NCBI GenBank assembly: GCA_045126975.1
Contig: JBGVPL010000042.1
Location: 62,001 to 126,000 of the forward strand
Direction: 5' to 3'
DNA from: Aphodosoma sp045126975
Lineage (GTDB): Bacteria > Bacteroidota > Bacteroidia > Bacteroidales > Paludibacteraceae
Length of the DNA stretch: 64,000 bases
The position numbers and the translations under genes are program-made. Under the pieces are notes generated by a model. The model saw only the letters and a program-made list of their open reading frames with translations. It ran no database searches and was not told the origin of the DNA. This document shows, piece after piece, positions 33,356 to 42,416 of the stretch. The number at the start of each line of letters is the position of its first letter. The stretch's first letter is position 1.

Positions 33356-34547
33356 ATTTATTTGCACGTTTAAGACGTTTGTTGATGTTTGCTTGAACTA
33401 CGTAGTAGTCAATGAGGTTAGCGAAGATGTTCATGAGCAAAATAGCAAGCATCATACCTTCTGGATAACCAGGATTGAGTACACGAACAACTACAGCGAT
33501 AACACCAATCAAGAAACCATAAATCCATTTACCTGTTTCAGTACGAGCAGATGTAACAGGGTCAGTTGCCATAAATACAGCACCGAACGCGAAACCACCA
33601 AGAACGAGGTGCATATACCAAGGCATATTAGCTGCTGCAGTGTCAGGACCGAATTGGTTGAACAAGAATGCTGTGAAAGCACCACCTACGAATACTGAAA
33701 GCATAGTTTTCCAGCTTGCTACGCGAGTGATAAGAAGGATAGCAGCACCAATAAGGATTGCCAATGTAGAAGTTTCACCCATTGAACCAGGAATCCAACC
33801 CATGAAAGCATCCATGAAGCCGATTGGGTTACCGAATGTGTCAGTAATACCAGCATATTCAGGAGAAACAGCTACTTGACCGAGAGGAGTAGCACCTGAG
33901 AAACCATCAACTTTTTCGCCTGCGCCATACCAGAAAGCATCGCGTGTGCGAACCCATACTTGGTCGCCACTCATCGCTGTTGGGTAAGCGAAGAAAAGGA
34001 ATGCACGTGTAATCAATGCTACGTTAAATACGTTGTAACCTGTACCACCAAATACCTCTTTAGCAAAGATAACTGAGAATGCAGTAGCGATAGCTACCAT
34101 CCAAAGTGGAGTGTCAACAGGAATAATCATAGGGATGAGGATACCTGAAACAAGGAAACCCTCTTGAATTTCGTGACCTTTGAATTGAGCCACAGTAAAT
34201 TCGATGCCAAGACCTACAAGGTATGACACTACGATAGCAGGAAGCATAGCCAAAAGACCGAAGGCAAATTGTTGCCAGAATGTAGCGTCTTGACCAATAG
34301 CCAAAAAGTGTTGGTAACCAATGTTCCACATACCGAAGAGAAGAGCTGGTATGAGAGCAATTACCACCATAATCATTGTACGTTTCGAGTCAGTAACGTC
34401 GTGGATGTGAACACCATGTTTTGCTGTGTCGTTAGGCACAAACAAGAATGTTTTGAATCCATCGAACACCGAGTGAAACATATGAAGTTTACCACCTTCA
34501 GAGAAAGTAGGTTCAACCTTGTCTACGATGTTTTTTAAAAATTTCAT
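33354..34547 (-). CDS. nqrB: Na+-NQR subunit B
   Basis: NqrB is the large membrane subunit with covalent FMN and the quinone and Na+ path. The 397-residue protein has about ten hydrophobic segments and the FMN motif DGFSGATPLGQVAV, with Thr as attachment residue. The C-terminal half contains YMHLVLGGFAFGAVFMATDP. Its stop lies at the end of the CGTTACT heptad arm. Confidence 0.96.
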   Translation of the reverse strand: MKFLKNIVDKVEPTFSEGGKLHMFHSVFDGFKTFLFVPNDTAKHGVHIHDVTDSKRTMIMVVIALIPALLFGMWNIGYQHFLAIGQDATFWQQFAFGLLAMLPAIVVSYLVGLGIEFTVAQFKGHEIQEGFLVSGILIPMIIPVDTPLWMVAIATAFSVIFAKEVFGGTGYNVFNVALITRAFLFFAYPTAMSGDQVWVRTRDAFWYGAGEKVDGFSGATPLGQVAVSPEYAGITDTFGNPIGFMDAFMGWIPGSMGETSTLAILIGAAILLITRVASWKTMLSVFVGGAFTAFLFNQFGPDTAAANMPWYMHLVLGGFAFGAVFMATDPVTSARTETGKWIYGFLIGVIAVVVRVLNPGYPEGMMLAILLMNIFANLIDYYVVQANINKRLKRANK

Positions 34548-34565
34548 TTTTATTTAGACTTTTAG

Positions 34566-34680
34566 TAGCGAGTAGCGAGATGTGAGACTCATTCGCTTCG
34601 CTCGTTTTTACTTTATTGAAGACATAAGAACATAATCACACAAAAAATTATGAATTATGAATTATGCATTATGAATTATT
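34566..34680. repeat. Heptad arrays between nqrA and nqrB
   Basis: GTAGCGA twice, GATGTGA, GACTCAT (34566-34593), a CGCTTCGCTCG palindrome, a single GACATAAGAACATAA arm near 34621, then AATTATG three times, CATTATG, AATTATT (34646-34680), reaching into the nqrA stop. Confidence 0.85.
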
Positions 34681-36028
34681 CTAACTCTTTTCTCATATAG
34701 TTGAGGGCTTCACGAACGATGCGTTGTGTTTCGATTTTCGAAGTACAAACAAATTCGCAAAGTGCAAAGTCTTCAGGAGCTACTTCGTAAGCACCAAGTT
34801 GTTCCATTTTCTCAAGGTTACGAGCAATCATAGCTTTCACCAATTGTTCTGGCATGATGTCCATAGGGAATACGCGGTCGTATTCGCCACTAACGATGAA
34901 TGCACGTTCGCCACCGAGGATACGAGCATCAAAATCGAATTGTTTTTTAGGACAAAGCATGTTTTGCAATTTAGTGAAGAAAAGGCAAGAATTTGAGAAT
35001 TTATTGAAACGTGGCATAGCCCAACCGAGAAGTTCATCTGCTTCGTCGCCTTCAGCAATAGCAGTTACAACATTCACGAAAGGAGAAAGGAATGATTTCT
35101 CATCAGCTTTCAAACCTGTGAGCACATTACCATTAATTACGCGGATGTGTTCATCAAGATTGATGTTACCTTCTGTGATGTTGTTAATAACAGTACCACT
35201 AATAGTTTCAACGTATGCTGGATGTTTCACTTTAGGACCAGCAACAGCCACTTTACGAGTAAAATCAAGTTTACCTGTGTTAGCATAGCGACCAAGCATA
35301 GCCACATCCATGATGTTCATTGTCCAAACTACCTCTTCTTTGTTCACTGGGTTGAGGTGATTGATTTGTACACCCACGTTACCTGCAGGGTGAGCACCAA
35401 TGAATTCGTTGATTTCAACGCCTTTCATGTTGCGCAATTCAGCAGAAGTAGCAGGAGAAACTGAGTAATAAGTTTTAGCGATAGCAGCCAAAACATTCAA
35501 ACCAGCTTGTACATTAGCCTCTTCGCCTTTCAACACGAAGTTATAGTCAGCAGCGAGTGGAGCAGAGTCGAAAGCAGATACGAAGATTGCTTTAGGAGCA
35601 ACTGCAGGATTAACCACTACATCATAAGGGCGTTGACGTACCATAGCACCAAAACCAGCAGCCAACATTGCAGCCAACACAGCCTCTTTACCTGCTTTGA
35701 CATCCATTGCAGGAAGTTCAGCTTGTTCTGTTTTGCCGTTTTGTTCAATGAGCACGTAGAGCAATTTACGGCGTTCGCCGCGAGCTACTTGCTTGATTGT
35801 ACCGCACACTGGCGAAACAATCTTCACCTCAGGATGATTTTTGTCAAACAAGATAGGTGAGCCGACTTTAACCTCGTCTCCTTCTCTGACAGCCACCTTA
35901 GGTGTCATTCCTTCAAAATAATCAGGCACGATGCCCACCTCTTGCGAGATAATTTTACCCGCAACTTTAGCTTCAGCATCACCTGAAATTTTGATGTTTA
36001 AACCTTTTTTTAATTTAATTGTTGTCAT
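34676..36028 (-). CDS. nqrA: Na+-NQR subunit A
   Basis: NqrA is the soluble cytoplasmic subunit. The 450-residue protein starts TIKLKKGLNIKISGDAEAKV and has a biotinyl-lipoyl-like N-terminal domain (VKVGSPILFDKNHPEVKIVSP) and the RnfC-like middle. First gene of the operon. A consensus promoter lies at 36206-36236, leaving a leader of about 170 nt with two hairpins. Confidence 0.95.
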   Translation of the reverse strand: MTTIKLKKGLNIKISGDAEAKVAGKIISQEVGIVPDYFEGMTPKVAVREGDEVKVGSPILFDKNHPEVKIVSPVCGTIKQVARGERRKLLYVLIEQNGKTEQAELPAMDVKAGKEAVLAAMLAAGFGAMVRQRPYDVVVNPAVAPKAIFVSAFDSAPLAADYNFVLKGEEANVQAGLNVLAAIAKTYYSVSPATSAELRNMKGVEINEFIGAHPAGNVGVQINHLNPVNKEEVVWTMNIMDVAMLGRYANTGKLDFTRKVAVAGPKVKHPAYVETISGTVINNITEGNINLDEHIRVINGNVLTGLKADEKSFLSPFVNVVTAIAEGDEADELLGWAMPRFNKFSNSCLFFTKLQNMLCPKKQFDFDARILGGERAFIVSGEYDRVFPMDIMPEQLVKAMIARNLEKMEQLGAYEVAPEDFALCEFVCTSKIETQRIVREALNYMRKELE

Positions 36029-36200
36029 ATAACTGAAAGTTAATATAATAATTTTGTTATATTTCAGACATATTTATAGTGAAACCGCACACAAACACCC
36101 TAACAAGAACCGTGTGGTTTTGTTAGGTAATTGTATGAATTTCAAAGTGTTATATATGGGATAGTTACCATTTAATACTACTTTGGTAGTATAAATTTCA
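36029..36200 (-). promoter_or_regulatory. Structured 5' leader of the nqr operon
   Basis: The predicted transcript starts near 36200. A 7-bp hairpin (ATACTAC, CAAA loop, GTAGTAT; 36191-36174) stands at the 5' end. A longer hairpin follows at 36127-36099: CCTAACAAAACC pairs with GGTT-C-TTGTTAGG around an ACAC loop. The loop can pair with GTGTG just downstream (36092-36088), a possible pseudoknot. No T-run follows, so it is not a simple terminator. It may control translation or stability of nqr mRNA. I do not recognise it as a known riboswitch. Confidence 0.5.
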
Positions 36201-36205
36201 ATTTG

Positions 36206-36236
36206 GCAAATTTACAACATTATTTTTTAATAACCA
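36206..36236 (-). promoter_or_regulatory. Promoter of nqrABCDEF
   Basis: Minus strand: TTG (36236-36234), 20 nt, TAAATTTG (36213-36206). It is divergent from the DUF805 promoter 40 bp away. Confidence 0.8.
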
Positions 36237-36274
36237 ACAGAATAGCAAAAAATTATAAAAAATCATGAAAAAGT

Positions 36275-36305
36275 TTTGTTGAGTTGTGAATAATTGTTAA
36301 CTTTG
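36275..36305 (+). promoter_or_regulatory. Promoter of the DUF805 gene
   Basis: TTTG (36275-36278), 19 nt, TAACTTTG (36298-36305). A second TAACTTTG lies at 36311-36318. Confidence 0.7.
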
Positions 36306-36355
36306 TCACGTAACTTTGGAAATAAAAATTAAATATAATCTATAACTTTTAATTT

Positions 36356-36847
36356 ATGATTAAGTATTATTTAGCGGCGTTTAAGAAATACGCCACATTT
36401 TCAGGTCGCGCTCGTCGCAAAGAGTTTTGGTATTTTACTCTCATGAATTGGATTATTGGGTTTTGTTTAACATTGCCATTCATGTGCTCTTATTTCAATG
36501 TAATTTTTCAAGCTGTTTCTGGTACTGATACATTACCGACAGAAGATGAACTCTTTCTTACTACATTAGCAAACATGTCCCTTATTTCTATTATATTATA
36601 CGCACTTGTTATAATATACCAAATAGCAGTGTTTATTCCAACATTGGCTCTTTGGGTTCGTCGCTTACATGATATAGGTAAAAGTGGTAAATTCTTGTTA
36701 TTGATATTAGTATTATTTATACCACTTGTAAATATTCTTGCATGCATTGTACTACCAATTTTATTTTTAGTTTGGGCATGTACTGATAGCCAAATAGGTG
36801 AAAACAAATATGGTGCTGACCCTAAAGCAGAAGAGAGAATGGCTTAA
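36356..36847 (+). CDS. DUF805 membrane protein
   Basis: This 163-residue protein has the DUF805 pattern: an N-terminal YYLAAFKKYATFSGRARRKEFWYF, three hydrophobic segments, and the loop LALWVRRLHDIGKSGKFLLLI, ending DSQIGENKYGADPK. It is an inner-membrane protein of unknown function, common in many bacteria. It has its own promoter and terminator. Confidence 0.9.
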   Translation: MIKYYLAAFKKYATFSGRARRKEFWYFTLMNWIIGFCLTLPFMCSYFNVIFQAVSGTDTLPTEDELFLTTLANMSLISIILYALVIIYQIAVFIPTLALWVRRLHDIGKSGKFLLLILVLFIPLVNILACIVLPILFLVWACTDSQIGENKYGADPKAEERMA

Positions 36848-36874
36848 TTGATTGCATTACTCTACAACTATTAT

Positions 36875-36918
36875 ATAGCATTGGCATAATATTTCGTTGT
36901 GCTGATGCTATTTTTTTT
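36875..36918 (+). terminator. Terminator after the DUF805 gene
   Basis: A 12-bp stem with two G-U pairs joins ATAGCATTGGCA (36875-36886) to TGCTGATGCTAT (36900-36911), followed by a run of T. Confidence 0.75.
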
Positions 36919-37018
36919 GTGCCAAAGTTCGGAGTAAGAAAAATATGTTTTATTCAAAACGTTTTAATATTCAAATAATTTTACGTAATTTTGCATATTA
37001 GTAGAAAAATGATTTATT

Positions 37019-37756
37019 ATGAAAAAAATATTGTTTATATTATTGTGTATCATAATAGTTGGTTGTTCTTCGAAGAAGGAGAATTTGTTTGATGTAGTGA
37101 CGTATAATTGTGAGATAGAGAATAAGGATTTGAATTTACAATTTGAATTTGATGGAGAAGTAGAATTGCCGTTAGAGAAGATGTGCGATTCCTATAAACT
37201 ATTGCAAGACAGCATTATGTCTATTATGTTTGGTGACGAGTTTATAGGTTATTCGGCAAAAAAAGCATTAAAAGTGTATGCCGATTCCTCTTTTGTTGAA
37301 TACGAAAAGGTATACGAAGAAATTTATGAAAATAATCCTCTTGAACCTATCGATACATTCAATTTTGAAACAAATATAAAAGGTAAGATTTTATTTTGTG
37401 ATTCGAATGTATTGTCATATCAACGCGAGTTATACACATACGCCGGTGGCGCACATGGTATGACTACAAAAATTAATTATGTTTTCGACATTAAGACAGG
37501 ACGGATATTAACAGAAGAAGACATTTTTGGCAAGGGATTTGAACGCAGGGTAAGTAAATTACTCACTGAAAAAGCGAATATTTTGAGAGAGGAAGATAAA
37601 TTGCCTGCAGAAGATGAATTTTATAATAATTGGAATATTGTGCCGAATGGCAATTTCGCTCTGACTGACAGTAGTGTGATTTATACTTTTAATCCTTATG
37701 AGATTGCGCCTTATTGTTATGGAATAATTAATATAGAATTAAAAATTGAGAATTAA
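37019..37756 (+). CDS. DUF3298/RsiV-like lipoprotein
   Basis: This 245-residue protein starts MKKILFILLCIIIVGCSS, a lipoprotein signal. The C-terminal half has the DUF3298 pattern: LYTYAGGAHGMTTKINYVFDIKTGRILTEEDIF and VIYTFNPYEIAPYCYGIINIEL. The family includes RsiV-like extracytoplasmic domains, but no sigma factor gene is nearby. The last residues (KIEN) fall in an ATTGAGA-type heptad, so the native end is uncertain. A TAATTTTG box (36986-36993) precedes the gene. The rnr start lies 3 bp after its stop. Confidence 0.85.
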   Translation: MKKILFILLCIIIVGCSSKKENLFDVVTYNCEIENKDLNLQFEFDGEVELPLEKMCDSYKLLQDSIMSIMFGDEFIGYSAKKALKVYADSSFVEYEKVYEEIYENNPLEPIDTFNFETNIKGKILFCDSNVLSYQRELYTYAGGAHGMTTKINYVFDIKTGRILTEEDIFGKGFERRVSKLLTEKANILREEDKLPAEDEFYNNWNIVPNGNFALTDSSVIYTFNPYEIAPYCYGIINIELKIEN

Positions 37757-37759
37757 GAT

Positions 37760-39961
37760 ATGGCAAAGGGAAATTTTACGAAAGAGGCTATAACACGTCA
37801 AGTGTTGAATTTTTTTAATGAGAATTCGACTAAGCCTTTTAATTACAAGCAAGTGTCGGCGGCTTTGGGATTGAAGAAGTCGGTGATGAAGGAGCGTGTG
37901 GTTGATGCTATGTTCGACCTTGAGGCTGCGGGTAAAATACAACGCATAAGTGCGGGTAAATATAAAGCTAATATGCGTCGCCAGACGGTGACAGGTGTGC
38001 TTGACCGCGAGTCAGTGGCTAAAAAGACTTACCTAATACCAGACGATGGAGGCGAGCGAGTGTGGATTGCAGAACGCTCGATGGGATGTGCATTGAATGG
38101 TGATAGAGTGGAAGTTGTGCTGTTCCCTCGTCGTAAAGGCAAAGAACAAGAGGGCGAAGTGGTTGAAGTATTAGAACGTAAAAAGACTGAGTTTGTGGGT
38201 ATTTTGGAAGTTAAGCCTACGTTTGCTTTCTTGAATATTGACAAGAAATTATTGACTCACGATATGTTTATTCCGCTTGAGAAATTGAATGGTGGTAAGG
38301 ATGGGCAACGCTGCGTGGGACGTATCGTGGAATGGGCAAGTAAAGAGAAAAATCCTATAGGTGAGATTGTTACGGTGTTAGGCGATGTGGGAGATAACGA
38401 TGCTGAGATGCATGCTATTTTAGCTGAATTTGGTTTGCCATATAGCTATCCTGCGGATGTGGAGGCAGCAGCAAATGAGATATCGGATAAGATTGAAGAT
38501 GAGGAGATTGCACGTCGTGTAGATATGCGTGATGTGGTTACCTTTACAATTGACCCTCGAGACGCTAAAGACTTTGATGATGCGTTGTCGATTAGGAAAT
38601 TAGAGTCGGGGCTATGGGAGATTGGAGTGCATATTGCAGATGTAACTCATTATGTAACACCTGATTCGATTATCGACAAAGAGGCTTATAAGCGTGCGAC
38701 ATCGGTATATTTGGTCGATAGAACTATACCTATGTTGCCTGAGCGTTTGTGTAACAACATTTGCTCTTTGCGTCCAAATGAAGATAAATTGGCTTTTTCT
38801 GTTGTTTTCCATGTTGATGAATTTGCCGAGGTGAAGGATTATAAAATTTGTCGTACAGTTATAAATTCAAATAGACGATTTACTTACGAAGAGGCGCAAG
38901 AGATAATTGAATGTGGAATGAGGAATGAGGAGTTAGGAATGAATAAACCCCTCAGTCCTTCGGACAGCTCCCCTAAGACAGGGGAGCAATATAATGCTGA
39001 GATATTGAAATTGAATGAGTTAGCAAAAATGTTGAGAGTTAAGCGTTTTGCTAAGGGAGCGATTGCGTTTGACAGAGTGGAAGTGAGATTTGAAATAGAT
39101 GAAAAAGGCAAACCTTTGAGCGTATATTTCAAAGAGGCGAAAGAGGCAAATATGATGATTGAGGAGTTTATGTTGTTGGCTAATAAGACTGTAGCAATGC
39201 ATATTGGTAAGCCAAAAGCAGTGAAAGGTGCAAAATCGAAACCTAAGACGTTTGTTTATCGTGTGCATGATGTGCCTAATCCAGATAAATTGGAGAATTT
39301 CAGTACGTTCATCAAGCGTTTTGGCTATAAGTTGAAGACTACTGGCAAGAGCGAAGTAGTATCAGCAGCAATCAATAATTTGCTTGACCAAGTGACAGGC
39401 AAACGAGAACAGAATTTGATTGAAACACTTGCTATTCGCTCGATGGCTAAAGCTACTTATACGACTGAAAATATTGGGCACTATGGTTTGGCGTTTGACT
39501 ATTACACTCACTTTACTTCGCCTATTCGTCGCTATCCGGATATGATGGTTCACAGATTGCTGACTCGATATTTATTTGAAGAGGGACATTCGGTGAATAA
39601 AAATGAATATGAAGAATATTGCGAGCATTCGTCAGATATGGAGCAGTTGGCTGCATCGGCAGAGAGGGCTTCGATTAAGTACAAACAAGTAGAATATATG
39701 AGTGAGCGACTCGGACAGGTGTATGACGGTGTGATTTCGGGAGTTACGGATTGGGGTATTTATGTGGAATTAAATGAAAATAAGTGTGAGGGTATGATTC
39801 CTATTCGTTGTTTGGACGATGACTATTATGAATTTGATGAGAAAAATTATTGTATTGTGGGGCGTCATACAGGCAAGCGTTATCAGTTGGGCGATGAATT
39901 GACTGTGAAAGTTGCCAAGGCTGATTTGGTGAAAAAACAGTTGGATTTTGTATTGGTTTAA
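37760..39961 (+). CDS. rnr: Ribonuclease R with a repeat-derived insertion
   Basis: RNase R is a processive 3'-5' exoribonuclease for structured RNA. Domain order is an N-terminal helix-turn-helix, cold-shock domains, the RNB catalytic domain (FTIDPRDAKDFDDALSIRK with the metal-binding Asp residues; HYGLAFDYYTHFTSPIRRYPD) and a C-terminal S1 domain (GVISGVTDWGIYVELNENKCEGMI). Residues about 386-411 (MRNEELGMNKPLSPSDSSPK...) are not family-like. They are encoded by four GGAATGA-type heptads and a two-hairpin element (38915-38989), placed in frame between EEAQEIIE and YNAEILKLNELAKML. Length is 733 residues. Confidence 0.93.
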   Translation: MAKGNFTKEAITRQVLNFFNENSTKPFNYKQVSAALGLKKSVMKERVVDAMFDLEAAGKIQRISAGKYKANMRRQTVTGVLDRESVAKKTYLIPDDGGERVWIAERSMGCALNGDRVEVVLFPRRKGKEQEGEVVEVLERKKTEFVGILEVKPTFAFLNIDKKLLTHDMFIPLEKLNGGKDGQRCVGRIVEWASKEKNPIGEIVTVLGDVGDNDAEMHAILAEFGLPYSYPADVEAAANEISDKIEDEEIARRVDMRDVVTFTIDPRDAKDFDDALSIRKLESGLWEIGVHIADVTHYVTPDSIIDKEAYKRATSVYLVDRTIPMLPERLCNNICSLRPNEDKLAFSVVFHVDEFAEVKDYKICRTVINSNRRFTYEEAQEIIECGMRNEELGMNKPLSPSDSSPKTGEQYNAEILKLNELAKMLRVKRFAKGAIAFDRVEVRFEIDEKGKPLSVYFKEAKEANMMIEEFMLLANKTVAMHIGKPKAVKGAKSKPKTFVYRVHDVPNPDKLENFSTFIKRFGYKLKTTGKSEVVSAAINNLLDQVTGKREQNLIETLAIRSMAKATYTTENIGHYGLAFDYYTHFTSPIRRYPDMMVHRLLTRYLFEEGHSVNKNEYEEYCEHSSDMEQLAASAERASIKYKQVEYMSERLGQVYDGVISGVTDWGIYVELNENKCEGMIPIRCLDDDYYEFDEKNYCIVGRHTGKRYQLGDELTVKVAKADLVKKQLDFVLV
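38915..38989 (+). repeat. Heptads plus two-hairpin element inside rnr
   Basis: GGAATGA, GGAATGA, GGAGTTA, GGAATGA (38915-38942), then CCCCTC, the small hairpin GTCCTTCGGAC and the larger hairpin CTCCCC-TAAGACA-GGGGAG (38948-38986). A related element lies at 53462-53501. Confidence 0.85.
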
Positions 39962-39996
39962 TGCTTATAAAAAACAAATTTATAAAAAGATAATAT

Positions 39997-40482
39997 ATGA
40001 AAAATTCTAAACTCTTAGCTCTCAATTCTCAACTTGTCAAGGAGAGAGCTGAACAAGCAAAAGCCTATTTTCAAGATGGATATAACTGCTCGCAAGCTGT
40101 GTTTATGGCGTATGCCGATTTATTTGATATGGATGTGGAATTGGCATCGAAGTTAGCATCGAGTTTTGGTGGTGGTATGGGTCGCTTGCGCGAAGTGTGT
40201 GGCACTTGTACGGGTATGTTTATGGTGGCTTCGTTGGCGATACCTGCAGATAACAAAGATGCTGAGGCAAAAAAGACAAATTATGCTTTAGTTCAGCAAC
40301 TTGCAGAAGATTTTCGTAAAGAAAACGGTTCGATTATATGTCGCGAATTGCTTGGTTTAGACCATAAAAAAGATGAGCCTACGCCATCGGCTCGCACTCA
40401 GGAGTACTACAAAAAACGTCCTTGTGGAGAATTGGTGTATTTAGCAGCTGAAATTTTAGGAAAAAGATTGATGGAAATATAA
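39997..40482 (+). CDS. C_GCAxxG_C_C family redox-type protein
   Basis: This 161-residue protein carries the conserved cysteine pattern of the C_GCAxxG_C_C family: YNCSQAVFMAYAD, SSFGGGMGRLREVCGTCTGM, ICRELLG and KKRPCGELV. Members are predicted metal- or redox-binding proteins of unknown function. Residues 3-14 (NSKLLALNSQLV) are encoded by five AATTCTA/AATTCTC heptads at 40003-40037. The functional start may therefore be further in, near the RAEQAKAYFQDGYNCSQ stretch. Confidence 0.85.
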   Translation: MKNSKLLALNSQLVKERAEQAKAYFQDGYNCSQAVFMAYADLFDMDVELASKLASSFGGGMGRLREVCGTCTGMFMVASLAIPADNKDAEAKKTNYALVQQLAEDFRKENGSIICRELLGLDHKKDEPTPSARTQEYYKKRPCGELVYLAAEILGKRLMEI

Positions 40483-40493
40483 AAAGACAAAAT

Positions 40494-40552
40494 AACATAA
40501 GAACATAAAATATTAATTATAAATAATTTATGTTTTTTATGTTCTTATGTCT
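40494..40552. repeat. Octad inverted repeat before dtd
   Basis: Left arm ATAAGAACATAAAA and right arm TTTTATGTTCTTAT can pair over 14 bp. The same unit (AAGACATAAGAACATAA) occurs in similar hairpins at 57751-57790, 61954-62033 and 62803-62864. Confidence 0.8.
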
Positions 40553-40565
40553 TATAAATAAATAT

Positions 40566-41018
40566 ATGCGATTAGTTATTCAAAGAGTGACACACGCTTC
40601 GGTTACGATTGAAGGTGTATTAAAATCGAAAATAGGAAAGGGATTATTGATATTGGTCGGCATTGAAGATGCTGATACTGACGCAGATATAAATTGGCTA
40701 GCACAGAAAGTAGTGAACCTTCGTATTTTTAATGATGAGAATGGTGTGATGAATCGTTCAGTAATTGATACCGACGGTGAAATATTGATTGTCAGTCAGT
40801 TTACATTGCATGCAATGACTGCAAAAGGAAATCGTCCAAGTTATATACGTGCTTCGAAACCTGATTTTGCAATACCTATGTATGAGAAATTCTGTACAAA
40901 AGTAACTGAATTATTAGGTAAACAAGTTGGTACAGGCGAATTTGGGGCAGATATGAAGGTGGAATTGTTGAATGATGGACCTGTTACGATATTGATGGAT
41001 TCGCAGCGTCGCGAGTAA
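40566..41018 (+). CDS. dtd: D-aminoacyl-tRNA deacylase
   Basis: Dtd removes D-amino acids wrongly attached to tRNA. Start ATG 40566 gives MRLVIQRVTHASVTIEG; an upstream start would lie in the octad hairpin. Active-site motifs are LIVSQFTLHAMTAKGNRPSY and the C-terminal GEFGADMKVELLNDGPVTIL. The 150-residue length is normal. Confidence 0.95.
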   Translation: MRLVIQRVTHASVTIEGVLKSKIGKGLLILVGIEDADTDADINWLAQKVVNLRIFNDENGVMNRSVIDTDGEILIVSQFTLHAMTAKGNRPSYIRASKPDFAIPMYEKFCTKVTELLGKQVGTGEFGADMKVELLNDGPVTILMDSQRRE

Positions 41019-41109
41019 TAATAATTAAAATACAAAAAAGAAAAAATAATAATAACGAGCAAAGCGAATAAGTCTTATATCTCGTGTCTCGTATCTAAAT
41101 TTCTACAAT

Positions 41110-41991
41110 ATGGAAAAATTAAATCAACTTTACAACGAGTATGACTTCAACTTCACAGATGAGAGTGTAGCTGAAGCAGTGAAAGAAATTCTTGCAAAAA
41201 ACTTCGACAAATACAACAATGTTGAAGTATGGAAACAATGTTTTAACCAAATCGACCTTACGTCGCTTAATAGCACTGATACAGAAGATAAAATCGGTGG
41301 TATGATGGAGCGAGTTAATGAATTTAAAGAAAAATATCCTGAAATGCCAAATGTGGCTGCAGTGTGCGTTTATCCTGCATTGGTGCCTGTTACAAAAGCT
41401 ACGCTTGAAGCTGAAGGTGTTAATATTGCTGCAGTGTCGGCATGTTTTCCATCATCACAAACATTTATTGAAGCAAAAGTAGCGGAAGTTGCATTGACAG
41501 CTGCTGCTGGTGCTAATGAAATTGATGTGGTGATTTCGGTTGGTAAATTCTTTAGCGGTTTCCATACTGAAGTGTATGACGAATTGCGTGAAATTAAGGA
41601 TGCTTGTCATGGAGCACACTTGAAAGTGATTCTTGAAAGTGGACTTTTGCACAATACAAAAGAGATTAAACAAGCATCGTTATTGGCTATGGCAGCAGGA
41701 GCAGATTTTATTAAAACATCAACAGGCAAAACAGAACGTTCGGCTACATTAGAGGCGGCATACGTTATGTGCCAAGCAATTAAAGAATATTACGAAAAAA
41801 CAGGTATTAAAGTAGGTTTCAAACCTGCTGGAGGTATTTCGACAACTAAAGAGGCTGTTGAATATTATACTATTGTACGTACAATACTTGGCGAAGAGTG
41901 GATGACTAACGAGTTGTTCCGTTTCGGTGCAAGTCGCTTGGCAAACAACTTGCTTACAAGCATTTATGGTACTGAAGTGAAATATTTTTAA
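41110..41991 (+). CDS. deoC: Deoxyribose-phosphate aldolase
   Basis: DeoC cleaves 2-deoxyribose 5-phosphate to acetaldehyde and glyceraldehyde 3-phosphate. The 293-residue long form has VCVYPALVPVTKATL, ANEIDVVISVGKFFSG, LKVILESGLLHN and the Schiff-base lysine in ADFIKTSTGKTERSAT, then VGFKPAGGISTTKEAV. The spacer before it (about 41050-41098) has TCTCGTG/TCTCGTA-type heptads and a CGAGCAAAGCG motif. Confidence 0.95.
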   Translation: MEKLNQLYNEYDFNFTDESVAEAVKEILAKNFDKYNNVEVWKQCFNQIDLTSLNSTDTEDKIGGMMERVNEFKEKYPEMPNVAAVCVYPALVPVTKATLEAEGVNIAAVSACFPSSQTFIEAKVAEVALTAAAGANEIDVVISVGKFFSGFHTEVYDELREIKDACHGAHLKVILESGLLHNTKEIKQASLLAMAAGADFIKTSTGKTERSATLEAAYVMCQAIKEYYEKTGIKVGFKPAGGISTTKEAVEYYTIVRTILGEEWMTNELFRFGASRLANNLLTSIYGTEVKYF

Positions 41992-42047
41992 AATAGTACA
42001 AAGTAATAAGTAGAAAGTAGAAAGACAATACTACTATTTAATTTGTT

Positions 42048-42416
42048 ATGAAGTACCTCCCTACGATATTGGTTTGTACCCTTGTGTTGATACTTTCGGT
42101 TATCAATACAGGGGTATTGCCTAAAACGGATGTGCCAAGTGCGGATAAGATAGTGCATACTATTATGTATTTTGGTATAACTCTGATACTTATGCTCAAT
42201 CAGACTCGTTATTTGCGTGAGGTGATTAGCCGTAAACAAATGTGGTTTACTTTTTTATTTTCGGTTAGTTTTGGAACTTTAATGGAGGTAATACAGCATT
42301 TTTTACCTTGGCGTTCAGGCTCGATATATGATTTTATAGCAAATACGATTGGTGTGATAATAGCTATTGTAGTTATGCTAATTGCCACTCATTATTATAA
42401 ATCTAAACATGAATAA
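42048..42416 (+). CDS. VanZ-like small membrane protein
   Basis: This 122-residue protein has four hydrophobic segments and the VanZ pattern: a conserved DKIVHTIMYFGITLILML, then SFGTLMEVIQHFLPWRSGSIYDFIANTIGVIIAI. The function of VanZ-like proteins in Bacteroidota is not established. Its 3' end overlaps the dprA start by 8 bp (42409-42416), so the two are translated together. Confidence 0.85.
   Translation: MKYLPTILVCTLVLILSVINTGVLPKTDVPSADKIVHTIMYFGITLILMLNQTRYLREVISRKQMWFTFLFSVSFGTLMEVIQHFLPWRSGSIYDFIANTIGVIIAIVVMLIATHYYKSKHE

Noticed and set aside
37649..37664. GCCGAATGGC core inside the DUF3298 gene as a further composite repeat
   Set aside because: No heptad arms surround it and the encoded residues fit the protein, so a chance 10-base match is more likely.
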